Shown piece by piece: positions 51,311 to 59,108 of a stretch of 64,000 nucleotides of DNA; the stretch's first letter is position 1, and every line of letters starts with the position of its first letter. The notes under the pieces were generated by a model that saw nothing but the letters and a program-made list of their open reading frames with translations, had not been told where the DNA came from and did not search any database. The stretch is taken from assembly GCA_965196985.1 (NCBI GenBank), contig CBDALO010000170.1:7555-71554 (forward strand), given 5' to 3'. The DNA comes from 2-12-FULL-35-23 sp965196985. GTDB taxonomy: Bacteria; Pseudomonadota; Gammaproteobacteria; UBA12402. The position numbers and the translations under genes are program-made.

Positions 51311-51442
51311 ATGCCGAACAACAACATTCCATCAGAACGTCGCGACAACCCCACCGCTCGAATCGCGCTTGGCGATCTCCTCGGCCACACCGGTGCCCCA
51401 GCCCTGTTGTGGACAGGACCACCGACTGATGCCGGCGACTGA
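51311..51442 (+). CDS. Small protein, 43 aa, between coupling ATPase and next gene
   Basis: Begins MPNNNIPSERRDNPT at ATG 51311 with GGAG five bases upstream, and contains a possible short amphipathic helix ARIALGDLLGHTG. It fills the gap between the FtsK-like gene and the 118-aa gene, same strand. The good ribosome site is the main support. No family recognised. Confidence 0.5.
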   Translation: MPNNNIPSERRDNPTARIALGDLLGHTGAPALLWTGPPTDAGD

Positions 51443-51501
51443 GGGCACCGTCCCCAACTCCCTTGAAAGCCCCTCGCAACACCACCAGAAAGGTCTCTCT
51501 C

Positions 51502-51858
51502 ATGAGCCGCCGTATCTCCCAGTCGATCACCCCCACCGCCGAAGACATCACCTTGCTGCGCGGCCCTTTCGCATCGCCCAAGGGCGGTAGTGACCCGGTC
51601 ATCTCAGAGCTGCGAAGCATCCTCAAAAGCGCAGTCCCTAGCTGGCTTCCCAAGCTCAGTGAGGACCAGGAGCTGACACAGCCGCGGCTCGACGAAATCA
51701 AGAAGGCTGTTGCCACACGCCGCCAGATCATCGAAGTGTTGCCCCACGGCACCGCTCGCGATGACGCGCTCGAAGCCCTCGACAAGGCAGACGAGATTGT
51801 TCGTGAGATGGACACAGAACTCTCCGGCGTCGGGGCGTTCAGCGGAACGAGCGCCTGA
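51502..51858 (+). CDS. Helical protein of the rightward transfer operon, unknown
   Basis: 118 aa from ATG 51502 (AAAGG eight bases upstream; a start at 51463 is less likely). The middle part has SELRSILKSAVPSWLPKL and RLDEIKKAVATRRQIIEV, then ALEALDKADEIVREMDTEL, a compact helical bundle. No Cys, no membrane segment. Its stop overlaps the next ATG by one base (TGATG), so it should be made together with the MinD-like ATPase. Function unknown. Confidence 0.65.
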   Translation: MSRRISQSITPTAEDITLLRGPFASPKGGSDPVISELRSILKSAVPSWLPKLSEDQELTQPRLDEIKKAVATRRQIIEVLPHGTARDDALEALDKADEIVREMDTELSGVGAFSGTSA

Positions 51859-53270
51859 TGTCAGCCCTTGCCATCGAGATCACCTCCGAGAGGACCGCCC
51901 TCGTGAGCGGGGCAGGGGTCGACGAGGTGGAACTGTCCGCAGAAAAAGGGCAGTCGATCCACGCAGTGATCGCTCAATTCAGTCGGAAGCACTCAGCCGA
52001 CGCGGGCGCGCCCGTCGAGGTCATCGTGCAGGAAGCCGGACGTTCCCGGCAGCTCACCGTCGCCCCGGACGGAAAGGTATCGCAATCGTTGCCCACAGGC
52101 CCGATTACGACTGCGGAGCAGGAACAGGAAACGGCGCAGCCAACCGAAGTCGAGGAACCAGTCACGATGTCCGTGACCCCCATCGGTGACCTGCCGGTTT
52201 CCGCTTCTGCTGCAACCCGTCCTGCGGTTGCCACGAAGCCGAATCCTTCACCGTCCACACGGCAGCACCCGAGTAACGAGGCGAGCGCGCGGCGGTCCCC
52301 AGCGCTCTCTTCCACCTCCGTCACGCGCTCGGCGACGTCGGTGCTCGCAGCCCCAGAGGTCACACCCGGTTCGAGCGAGCCCGCGCGCAACGGAATCCGG
52401 GGCCGACTCAACGCCGTTCTGAACCTACGACTGGCCCCGAAACCGGAGTCGGCGGAGATGCGTCAGCGCGCGGCGATCGCATCGATCACCGGACCCATTC
52501 CGGGGTTTTCGATCGTTACGGTCGCCAACCCGAAAGGAGGAGTAGGAAAGACCCCGATTGCAGTGGGATTGAACTCCATCATCGCCGCACATCGAGGCGC
52601 AGCAAGTTCAGTCTGTGTCGACGTCGCAGAGGTCGGCGGCAGTCTCGCCGACCGCGTCAGCGTTCCGCCCCGCGACGGACAAGATGTCCTCTCGCTGATA
52701 GGGGCCGAGGAAGCAGAGCCAGGCAGCATCCGCCCGTCAATGCTGTCGCGCTACCTCGCTCGTCAACCCGGCGGCGAAGACATCGTCGCGGGAAACGACG
52801 GAGCCAAGGGAGCGGGTCTGGGCTACGACGACGTCAACTCTGTCGCACAGATCTTGTCCCAGCACCGCGAGATCCTCATCGCCGACACCGGAAACAACCG
52901 CCTTGCCGGCAGCTGGCAATGGGCGACCTCACACGCGAACGTCCTCATCGTGCCGGTACCTCTTCGCCGCGACGCCGCTGCAGCCGCACATCGCATGCTG
53001 CTCGACCTCGCTGCCACCGCAGGACCAGCCATTTTGTCTCGAACGATCGTGGTCATCACCGACGGTCCTGGTGATGCCCCGATGGTCGAAATCGAGGCCG
53101 TCGACGCATTCCTCGACGCCGGTGTTCATTCGGTTCGACGCATGCCGTTCGAGCCGATGTTCGCATCCGGGGAGCGCATCGTGCCCTCCCAGCTGCTCCG
53201 CAGCACCACCGAATCCCTGACCGTCGTTGCCTCGACAGTCATCGATCTGATTGCACACGCCGCTGGCTGA
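51858..53270 (+). CDS. MinD/ParA-type ATPase of the transfer operon
   Basis: 470 aa. A ubiquitin-like N-terminal domain (about 1-85: IEITSERTALVSGAG... VEVIVQEAGRSRQLTV) is followed by a Pro/Ser linker and a MinD-like ATPase: deviant Walker A NPKGGVGKTPIAVGL near 222-236, VCVDVAEVGG, and ILIADTGNNRL (Walker B region, here ADTG). The layout, a small beta-grasp domain plus MinD domain, recalls EccD/EspI-type and transfer-associated ATPases of actinobacteria. Likely positions or energises surface assembly; not a partition ParA, given its context. Confidence 0.7.
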   Translation: MSALAIEITSERTALVSGAGVDEVELSAEKGQSIHAVIAQFSRKHSADAGAPVEVIVQEAGRSRQLTVAPDGKVSQSLPTGPITTAEQEQETAQPTEVEEPVTMSVTPIGDLPVSASAATRPAVATKPNPSPSTRQHPSNEASARRSPALSSTSVTRSATSVLAAPEVTPGSSEPARNGIRGRLNAVLNLRLAPKPESAEMRQRAAIASITGPIPGFSIVTVANPKGGVGKTPIAVGLNSIIAAHRGAASSVCVDVAEVGGSLADRVSVPPRDGQDVLSLIGAEEAEPGSIRPSMLSRYLARQPGGEDIVAGNDGAKGAGLGYDDVNSVAQILSQHREILIADTGNNRLAGSWQWATSHANVLIVPVPLRRDAAAAAHRMLLDLAATAGPAILSRTIVVITDGPGDAPMVEIEAVDAFLDAGVHSVRRMPFEPMFASGERIVPSQLLRSTTESLTVVASTVIDLIAHAAG

Positions 53271-53346
53271 TCCACTGTCGGCCGGCACTGCCGACCGACC
53301 TGCCCACCGGCTCCCACCAGCAGTTTCCTCAATGAAAGGCACCACC

Positions 53347-54576
53347 ATGACTATCGACATCACCGCGGGCAACCGAGCAGCTCGTCGCGCGCAGCAGGGA
53401 GGCCGGCACCGCCGTCAGGCAGTAGCTCGCCAGGGCACCGCCGCGGTGGTCGCCGCAGCAGCGGTGGCCGCAGGAATCGCGCTCGCACCTTCGGCGATGG
53501 CAGCGCCCGGCCAGGCCGGGATCACCGACGGAGGAGGCCAGGCCGGTATCAACGACGGCGGCGGGCAGTCCGGTGTCACGACGGAAGCCACCCCGCCGCC
53601 CGCGCCCGCGCCGGTCCAGACCGAGCCGATCTACTGGGTCGCGCCCCCAGCTGAATACCAGAACGTTCCGCAGCAGCCGTTGCCGAACTGGGACTACGAC
53701 TCCGGTACCTACCAGGCCCCGGCCGACTACAGCGTTGCCCCGATCGACTACGGCCAGATCCACATGCCAGGCCCCGTCGAGATCGTCGCGCCGATCATCG
53801 CGCCGAGGGAAAAGGGCCGCATCGGTGACTGGGTCTTCGATCAGCCGAACTGGGTGTCCGACCAGGACCTCGCCCGTACCAACAACACCTCTGCAGTCAT
53901 CGAGAGCCAGGTGTCGACGTTCTATGCCTCGATCGGCATCCCGGTCGACCGCGCGAGCCGCATCGCCGCCGCACAGTTGGCAGGCGGTGCAGGTGGGGCC
54001 CTGGCCGGTGCCACCGCCCTGGGAGTGCCCGCAGCAACGGTAGGTGGCTTGATCGGCGGAACCATCGGCGGAACCTCCGCCCTCGGGTTGTTCAGCCCCG
54101 TTCTCACTCCGGTCGGTGCCGTGCCTGCTGGTGTCGTGGGCACAGCCACCGGCGCAGGCATCGGCGCAGCGGTTGTCGGCGTTCCCGCCGCCGCGATCGG
54201 CGCTGTCGGCGGTGGCATCGCAGGAGTCGCGGCAGCAACCGCGTACGGCGCAGGCGAATTGGGAGAGCCCGTCGATGTCAGCGAATACTTCCCGGACGTC
54301 GATCAGCCTGCCGTGACCACCCAGACGCAGAACACGCTTACCGACTGGGAGAACTCCGGCCCCGTCGGGCAGGCCGTGGCTACCACCGTTCGCGACACCG
54401 TGGCAGCTGCACCGGCGATCGATCAGCAGGCCCGCGACTTCGTCGCAGCTCAGCCCGGCGGCGAGCAGGTCATCGAACAGGTCGACACCGCCCTCACTGA
54501 TTTCTTCACCAACGCCACTCCCGGCCTTGCTTCTTCGCTGATCAGCGACGCAGTCGGCGCGGGCGTTCCGGCGTAA
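53347..54576 (+). CDS. Secreted Gly/Ala-rich protein ('insoluble domain protein' type)
   Basis: 409 aa from ATG 53347 (AAAGG seven bases upstream). Twin-arginine-like basic start (NRAARRAQQGGRHRR) and signal helix ending PSAMAAP; three short QAGITDGGG-type repeats follow; a Pro/Tyr-rich region; then from about 200 a glycine-zipper-like membrane-active stretch (AAAQLAGGAGGALAGATA, GGLIGGTIGG, GVVGTATGAGIGAAV). Similar proteins encoded by rhodococcal plasmids are annotated as 'insoluble domain protein'. Glycine zippers often make pores or outer-membrane multimers, fitting a channel through the mycomembrane. Inference only. Confidence 0.65.
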   Translation: MTIDITAGNRAARRAQQGGRHRRQAVARQGTAAVVAAAAVAAGIALAPSAMAAPGQAGITDGGGQAGINDGGGQSGVTTEATPPPAPAPVQTEPIYWVAPPAEYQNVPQQPLPNWDYDSGTYQAPADYSVAPIDYGQIHMPGPVEIVAPIIAPREKGRIGDWVFDQPNWVSDQDLARTNNTSAVIESQVSTFYASIGIPVDRASRIAAAQLAGGAGGALAGATALGVPAATVGGLIGGTIGGTSALGLFSPVLTPVGAVPAGVVGTATGAGIGAAVVGVPAAAIGAVGGGIAGVAAATAYGAGELGEPVDVSEYFPDVDQPAVTTQTQNTLTDWENSGPVGQAVATTVRDTVAAAPAIDQQARDFVAAQPGGEQVIEQVDTALTDFFTNATPGLASSLISDAVGAGVPA

Positions 54577-54661
54577 CTCCCAATCACAACTCGATCGGTG
54601 CGGGCGACGAACCACTAGCGCCCGCACCGATCGCACGAGACGACCAGGAAGGGCGCGCGCC

Positions 54662-55372
54662 ATGAAGTCGAGCCTGAGCAGAAACAGCACCAGACATCCC
54701 GCGGTGATCGACACACTCGGCGGCGCACCGCTTCCCTCAAGCGCTGGCGGGCCGCCGAAGCCACCCAAGTCGGCGAAGGCGCCCAAGCCCGCGAAATCTC
54801 CCACAGCACCGAAAGCTCCCCGCCCGCAGAAGGACGAGAACTCCGGCAATTCGCACGTCCTGCGCTACGTAGCGGGAGCGCTGGTAGTTGTATCCCTGCT
54901 CGGCTGGTTCCTGATCCGGACATTCGCCGGCACGGAAGCACCTGCTCCCACTCTGGCAGCTGACAGTTCCACCGAACCGACGTCCGCGCCGGCACTCGCG
55001 GTAACCCCGCCCGTCGAAACCACCGAACCCGTCGCCGACCCGAGCGCATGTCGCACCGACACGGGCGATCAGAAGTCGGGAGCCGGAGTGATCGCAGCAT
55101 TCGAACACGCCTACTACGTCGCCCGCTCCGGAGCAGCTGTCCGCGCACTCGCCACCCCCGGAACCTCTTTGCCGCTCGCGGACAAAATCCAGGCAGGAAT
55201 CGACACCGTCCCAACGGGAACCACACACTGCGTGCGCATCACGCCCATCACCACCGGTGTCTACTCCGTCGTCCTTGCCGAAATGCGGCCCGGTCAAGCG
55301 CCAGCACAGTTCCCTCAGACGATCACTACCAAAGACATCGACGGACGCTGGTTCGTCGACACCATCAGCTGA
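54662..55372 (+). CDS. Membrane-anchored protein with lumenal NTF2-like domain
   Basis: 236 aa. A Lys/Pro-rich cytoplasmic N-terminus (PPKPPKSAKAPKPAKS), one transmembrane helix VAGALVVVSLLGWFLIRTF near 71-89, a Thr/Pro/Ala linker, and a C-terminal domain with AGVIAAFEHAYYVARSG and DIDGRWFVDTIS, the NTF2-like pattern also seen at 38992. Two Cys residues (SACRT, THCVR) could pair. It follows the glycine-rich protein gene by 85 bases. VirB8-like or a channel accessory role is likely. Confidence 0.65.
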   Translation: MKSSLSRNSTRHPAVIDTLGGAPLPSSAGGPPKPPKSAKAPKPAKSPTAPKAPRPQKDENSGNSHVLRYVAGALVVVSLLGWFLIRTFAGTEAPAPTLAADSSTEPTSAPALAVTPPVETTEPVADPSACRTDTGDQKSGAGVIAAFEHAYYVARSGAAVRALATPGTSLPLADKIQAGIDTVPTGTTHCVRITPITTGVYSVVLAEMRPGQAPAQFPQTITTKDIDGRWFVDTIS

Positions 55373-55409
55373 CGACATGCCCAGAGAACCCAGAGAAAGC
55401 CGAACACCT

Positions 55410-55940
55410 ATGAACCTCAACGCTATGCGAAACCGTCGTCACGCCACCCTCGCGGTCGCAGCGCTCGGCATACTGGCCGCACTGACCGCATGCGGCAACG
55501 ACGACAGTCGCGCAGCAGCGAGCGTGTCCGCATCCACCAGCGGAACCGTCGTCACCGACTCCACCGACGACCTCGGCAGCATCATCATCGGGTGGGGCGA
55601 AAAGCACACCGACACCGAGATCACCACCCCGAAACCAGACGACGTCACCGCTCGCTGCACGGGCTCAGGCGACAACCTCGTCGTGAACATCTCGGCACCG
55701 CACGGTTGGAAGATCAAAGCCACCAACCCCTCTCAGGCGATCACAGTCGAAAACACCGAGCAGGACCTCGCCGGAGATATCGACACCACCAACCAATTTC
55801 TCGAGACGTTGCATGCCGTCGATTGGTCACAACCAGACCAAGTCGACATCGCTGCCACTGCCGATGCACCCGAGGACTGGAACTCGCCCTACGGAACGGG
55901 CCGCGTCTACCTCTCGCTCCACGTGGACTGCACCATTTAA
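55410..55940 (+). CDS. Lipoprotein, paralogue of the one at 38253
   Basis: 176 aa from ATG 55410 (MNLNAMRNRR). Lipobox LTAC near residue 27. It shares CTGxGDNLxVxIxAPxGW and a following ITVENTEQ block with the lipoprotein at 38253-38840, though overall identity is moderate. It is the last gene of the rightward operon; a hairpin (55976-55999) follows. Surface exposure and duplication in both transfer operons suggest an adhesion, exclusion or channel-cap role. Unproven. Confidence 0.75.
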   Translation: MNLNAMRNRRHATLAVAALGILAALTACGNDDSRAAASVSASTSGTVVTDSTDDLGSIIIGWGEKHTDTEITTPKPDDVTARCTGSGDNLVVNISAPHGWKIKATNPSQAITVENTEQDLAGDIDTTNQFLETLHAVDWSQPDQVDIAATADAPEDWNSPYGTGRVYLSLHVDCTI

Positions 55941-55975
55941 AGAACGTTCTCGTCGACGTCTGACCGAACTACCGA

Positions 55976-55999
55976 TGCCCTGGCTTATATGCCGGGGCA
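55976..55999 (+). terminator. Hairpin downstream of the rightward transfer operon
   Basis: TGCCCTGGC (55976-55984), TTATAT, GCCGGGGCA (55991-55999); nine pairs with one G-T. Followed by TTCGTCG only, so a weak intrinsic terminator. Confidence 0.5.
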
Positions 56000-56140
56000 T
56001 TCGTCGTCCCGTCGGCTTCAGACGCAGACAGTCCCCATCGGGGCGGTGCGATGCGACGGAGATCGGGAATGACCGCGACTTACACCAAAAAGCGCCGCCG
56101 CATAAATTCTGCGGGGCGGTAGGGGAGCGAACAGTGTGGG

Positions 56141-56377
56141 TTATCCCTTGGCTCGTTTGAGGTCAGTGCGGGCGCCGGTGCCGGGACGGTTCCTGATCCA
56201 TTCGAGGATTTGATTGCGATCGTAGACAGGCGTGCGGCCGAATTTGTCCACCGATGCAGGCGCTTGGCCACGGAAGACGTACGTGCGGAAGGTTGAGACA
56301 GCGATTTCGACGCCGGTCTCTTCCTTCATCAGGTCCACGCACTCTTGCGCGGTGATCAGGTCGTCGCGGCTGGGCAT
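56141..56377 (-). CDS. AlpA/excisionase-like HTH regulator
   Basis: 78 aa. MerR-type winged helix: ITAQECVDLMKEETGVEI, VSTFRTYVFRGQAPAS, FGRTPVYDRNQILEWI, and a C-terminal NRPGTGARTDLK. It resembles the regulator at 62537 (LTAQQSVDLLKELTGDEI ... RPGRGARTDLRK). Proteins of this type are small repressors or directionality factors. Its promoter region holds the shared palindrome (56450-56462), so self-control is likely. Confidence 0.75.
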   Translation of the reverse strand: MPSRDDLITAQECVDLMKEETGVEIAVSTFRTYVFRGQAPASVDKFGRTPVYDRNQILEWIRNRPGTGARTDLKRAKG

Positions 56378-56443
56378 GTCGGGTCTCCGGTGAAATCAGG
56401 TCCGACTTTGTCGGAGCGTCGGCGTAAGGGGGTTCTTTCCCAA

Positions 56444-56473
56444 ACATTACAACGTCGGGTTGTAAAGGGTGAA
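56444..56473 (-). promoter_or_regulatory. Promoter with operator, AlpA-like gene
   Basis: Minus strand -10 TAATGT (56444-56449) next to CAACCCGACGTTG (56450-56462), a variant of the shared palindrome; the -35 is weak (TTCACC, 56468-56473). Confidence 0.5.
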
Positions 56474-56501
56474 ATTTTCCGACCTGGCGGCGGTGGTCGA
56501 T

Positions 56502-56531
56502 TTGCAACCGTGCAACGTCACGTTGTATGGT
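56502..56531 (+). promoter_or_regulatory. Promoter with operator, rightward small-gene unit
   Basis: TTGCAA (56502-56507), 18 bases containing the perfect palindrome CAACGTCACGTTG (56513-56525), TATGGT (56526-56531). Divergent from the AlpA promoter. Drives the gene starting at 56569. Confidence 0.7.
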
Positions 56532-56568
56532 TGTTTTCGATATCGACATCCCACGTTAGGGGGAAACA

Positions 56569-56778
56569 GTGTCCGTCATTGCGCCCGTCGCAATCATTGC
56601 TTTTGTCGCAGTTGCGACTTCGGCATTAGGGGGCCGGAGGGTATCTGATGAGCGCCGTCTACCAGGTGATCCGAATTCCGCGATCGCATCAGTCGCTCAC
56701 CTGCTTCAGTTCACGACACTTGTGTTGCTCGTCGGCGGAATCGTTGTCGCTGCGTTCGGGGTTAGAGGTGCGCGATGA
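56569..56778 (+). CDS. Small two-helix membrane protein
   Basis: 69 aa from GTG 56569 with GGGGGAA upstream. Two hydrophobic helices (VIAPVAIIAFVAVATSAL and LLQFTTLVLLVGGIVVAAFG) separated by a charged turn RRVSDERRLPGD. It sits directly behind an operator-promoter and is followed by an overlapping tiny frame. No family recognised; small plasmid membrane proteins may act in entry exclusion. Confidence 0.65.
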   Translation: MSVIAPVAIIAFVAVATSALGGRRVSDERRLPGDPNSAIASVAHLLQFTTLVLLVGGIVVAAFGVRGAR

Positions 56779-56840
56779 TTCTCGATTTCATTGAATTCGT
56801 CCGGATCGCTTGGGCATTGATCGAGTTCTGGGTTATCTGA
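56775..56840 (+). CDS. Possible 21-aa hydrophobic peptide
   Basis: ATG 56775 overlaps the stop of the preceding gene (ATGA) and reads MILDFIEFVRIAWALIEFWV, one amphipathic/hydrophobic helix. The coupling and composition are the only support. Confidence 0.35.
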   Translation: MILDFIEFVRIAWALIEFWVI

Positions 56841-56929
56841 GCTTCACGGGGGGTGAGAGATTGCGTGTTCGCCCTCCTCTCGCCCACGTGCTTCCATCCG
56901 TAAAAACAAGCCTTGGCCTGCGAATATGA

Positions 56930-56938
56930 CACGTCCCC
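56930..56938 (+). repeat. CACGTCCCC repeat, copy 3
   Basis: Context TGCGAATATGACACGTCCCC, 75 bp before the gene at 57005. Confidence 0.35.
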
Positions 56939-57004
56939 ATTGGCCCGGCGCGAAGCGATCCATCGCTCTCACCATTGCAGTCCGCCCCCTTCGAGGAGGA
57001 GTCC

Positions 57005-57364
57005 ATGCCCATTGTCACGATCTCACCCGCATTCGAGGCGGCTTTCATCAATGTCGTCAACGAGGCAAGCGTCAACCGCTGCGACGACGAGGACTGCTCG
57101 GACGCCGACGACCTTTACCTCGATGAAAAGCGGCAGCGGATCTACCTCACCAACGGCGGTTTCGGGTACATCCCCTACCTGCAGATCGTTACTGGCCAGA
57201 GCGACGAGGCCAGCGTTGAAATCTGCGCGACCAGTGATGGTGACCCGGGTGCGCCGGAAGGGGGACCGTTGGTCTTCGAAGTCGAAGCTGCTGTCGCGGT
57301 GTGTCTTTCCGAAACCGATGCCGCCGCGCGTACCGCCTTCGAGTGCTGGTCTACGACGCTGTGA
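57005..57364 (+). CDS. Small acidic protein, unknown
   Basis: 119 aa from ATG 57005, six bases after GAGGAGG. Acidic throughout with Cys at CDDEDCSD, EICATS, VCLSET and FECWS; strands RIYLTNGGFGYIPYLQIVTG and PLVFEVEAAVAV suggest a compact beta-rich fold. About 160 bp of non-coding sequence with one CACGTCCCC repeat (56930) precede it. No family recognised. Confidence 0.6.
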   Translation: MPIVTISPAFEAAFINVVNEASVNRCDDEDCSDADDLYLDEKRQRIYLTNGGFGYIPYLQIVTGQSDEASVEICATSDGDPGAPEGGPLVFEVEAAVAVCLSETDAAARTAFECWSTTL

Positions 57365-57395
57365 CCGAAGCGGAATCGAGGGGCTTGGACAGCAT

Positions 57396-57424
57396 TTGCC
57401 TAATACAATGTGACGTTGTAAGGT
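57396..57424 (+). promoter_or_regulatory. Promoter with operator for the gene at 57454
   Basis: TTGCCT (57396-57401), 17 bases containing CAATGTGACGTTG (57406-57418), TAAGGT (57419-57424). Same layout as the other family members. The start codon is 30 bp on. Confidence 0.65.
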
Positions 57425-57453
57425 TGGAACAACGTCAACCCGGAGGTCAGAAA

Positions 57454-57723
57454 ATGAGCAACAACGTCGCAGTCGTCACTCCTGAGATCGTCGCCGCCGC
57501 ATACACTCTCGGTAACGTCACCTCCGACGCCCACGTCGTTCTCGACCGTGGCACTGTCAAAGTGCTCTCTGCCGCCGACGTGGACGAAGAGATGCTGATC
57601 CTCGCCACTTGGGAGGTCCTGGTCGAGATCGGCGAGTATGCAAGCAACTTCTCGGCAGTCGCGAAGGAACTCAACAACGATCCGTACCGCGGTACCTACA
57701 CACTCGCCAAGGCCGCACAGTGA
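57454..57723 (+). CDS. Small protein, 89 aa, first of a coupled set
   Basis: Start ATG 57454, seven bases after GGAGG. Sequence MSNNVAVVTPEIVAAAYTLG and later MLILATWEVLVEIGEYASNF gives a helical fold without known motif. The TGA overlaps the GTG of the next gene. First gene behind an operator-promoter and thus probably sets the level of the following coupled genes. No family recognised. Confidence 0.7.
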   Translation: MSNNVAVVTPEIVAAAYTLGNVTSDAHVVLDRGTVKVLSAADVDEEMLILATWEVLVEIGEYASNFSAVAKELNNDPYRGTYTLAKAAQ

Positions 57724-58031
57724 GCCAGGCGTATCCGCCGAACTGGGAGGATCGCCCGCGAGTCGAGCCCTGGAACGGCCACATACCGCGCGCAGGGTGG
57801 GCAGAACGGACAAAGGAAGACCTGCTCGGCATCGTCGAACTGCTCAACGCGCAGGTCACCAATGCGCAGCAAGACGTACGCGATCAGACCTATCTAGCAG
57901 ACTGGCAACGATTTCGGCTCCTGCGCGAAGTCCGCATCGGCGCGCGACTCTACGTCGCGGTCACCCGAGCCCAGCGGCAAGGCCGCAAAACCCTCCGCAT
58001 CGACGAATTACTGAAAGAGGCAACCCGATGA
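57720..58031 (+). CDS. Coiled-coil protein, 103 aa, unknown
   Basis: GTG 57720 overlaps the previous stop (GTGA). It reads VSQAYPPNWEDRPRVEPWNG, then a helix TKEDLLGIVELLNAQVTNAQ with heptads and a basic C-terminal helix (RLYVAVTRAQRQGRKTLRID). The ATGA at the end couples it to the next gene. No named family recognised. Confidence 0.65.
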   Translation: MSQAYPPNWEDRPRVEPWNGHIPRAGWAERTKEDLLGIVELLNAQVTNAQQDVRDQTYLADWQRFRLLREVRIGARLYVAVTRAQRQGRKTLRIDELLKEATR

Positions 58032-58474
58032 ACACGCCGATGGCCACCCGTCACGTCACCATCATCGACGACCGGAACATCGAGGTGATCGGGTACCTCC
58101 ACGCATTTCCTCGCCACCCAGCGCGGGGCGCGGAGATCACCACACTCGACGAACCCAAGGTGCCGACGACTGGCCTGCCGCTCTTTGCGTTGGTTTCCGT
58201 TCACTGGGCCTGCGAGTGGATCACCGTCGACCTGGCGAACCAGTCACGCACCACCGAGTACATCGCAGGTGCACTCGGTAGCCCGCGTGGAACCACCTGG
58301 TACCTCACCCCAGCCGAATACGATATGGATGCAGGAAAATTCAAGCTCGGATCGATCCCAGTTGCCGCAGGAACACACACGGCACACCTGCCCGACTCGC
58401 TCGTCGCCGCAATGCGCGATCGAGGACACGACGCCCCCACAACGGTGAAGGTGCACGACTTCTCTATTCACTGA
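58028..58474 (+). CDS. Unknown 148-aa protein in the small-gene operon
   Basis: ATG 58028 overlaps the preceding stop. It has alternating strands: VTIIDDRNIEVIGYLHAF, FALVSVHWACEWITVDL, and TWYLTPAEYDMDAGKFKLGS; one Trp-Ala-Cys-Glu-Trp motif stands out. No membrane segment. No family recognised. It is translated with its neighbours from the operon that starts near 57424. Confidence 0.65.
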   Translation: MNTPMATRHVTIIDDRNIEVIGYLHAFPRHPARGAEITTLDEPKVPTTGLPLFALVSVHWACEWITVDLANQSRTTEYIAGALGSPRGTTWYLTPAEYDMDAGKFKLGSIPVAAGTHTAHLPDSLVAAMRDRGHDAPTTVKVHDFSIH

Positions 58475-58523
58475 ACGATGCTGGTGTGTGCCCGCACCGG
58501 TGACGAGACGAAGGAACTGCCCG

Positions 58524-58790
58524 ATGAAGCGCGAAACGTTCTGGAGCTGCCACGCAGCGCCGACCGTGACCGAAGCACTCGAAGTCGCCACCCGCGAGGC
58601 GGTGTCCGCAATGCGGGAATCGCTCGGCAACGACGCACAGCCCTTCAACGTCTCGCACACCACCACGGTCGTCTCCGCCGAAAAGCGCCAGGAGCCAGGT
58701 GTTCTCAGGGCCCTGGCCGGTGCACAACCTACGTACCAATACGATGCTGAAGTCCTCGTGACCGTGATGCTCATCGGCGAAATCTGGTGA
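58524..58790 (+). CDS. Small protein, 88 aa, unknown
   Basis: ATG 58524 (AAGGA seven bases upstream). Reads MKRETFWSCHAAPTVTEALE and later PFNVSHTTTVVSAEKRQEPG; the C-terminus is hydrophobic (YDAEVLVTVMLIGEIW). The next unit overlaps its stop (GTGA at 58787). No family recognised. Confidence 0.6.
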   Translation: MKRETFWSCHAAPTVTEALEVATREAVSAMRESLGNDAQPFNVSHTTTVVSAEKRQEPGVLRALAGAQPTYQYDAEVLVTVMLIGEIW

Positions 58791-58825
58791 AGACCCGACC
58801 CAGAGACGACAATCCAGGAGAAAGC

Positions 58826-59011
58826 ATGTTTCCCGATCGACTCGACGCCCTCGCAGCAGCTGCCCGCGCAGCCGGTGCATCCGCCCAGACACACAACCTC
58901 GGCGCCGTCCATGCCGACGCGCACCATGCCGCGCTCACCCAAGATCTCTACCGACCAGCGCATCTGCCGGTCGCGTCGTGGGCATCGATCCTCGGCAAAA
59001 ATCTTCGCTGA
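58826..59011 (+). CDS. Small Ala/His-rich protein, 61 aa
   Basis: ATG 58826 has GGAG five bases upstream; a GTG at 58787 coupled to the previous gene would add 13 residues. MFPDRLDALAAAARAAGASA is a helix, followed by TQDLYRPAHLPVASWASILG. Length and good ribosome site favour a real small gene, but no family is recognised. Confidence 0.5.
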   Translation: MFPDRLDALAAAARAAGASAQTHNLGAVHADAHHAALTQDLYRPAHLPVASWASILGKNLR

Positions 59012-59108
59012 CGCCTGGCTATATCGCGTCCCTGACCACCTGTCGTCCCGGCTACGTCGTCGCAGCCGACTGCCAGAATGGTCGGGTTCGGACAACAGAG
59101 GGGGAACC

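Noticed and set aside
51858..53270. Second partition ParA
   Set aside because: It has a deviant Walker A, but a ubiquitin-like N-terminus, a long linker and a position inside the transfer operon argue for a MinD-like transfer protein.
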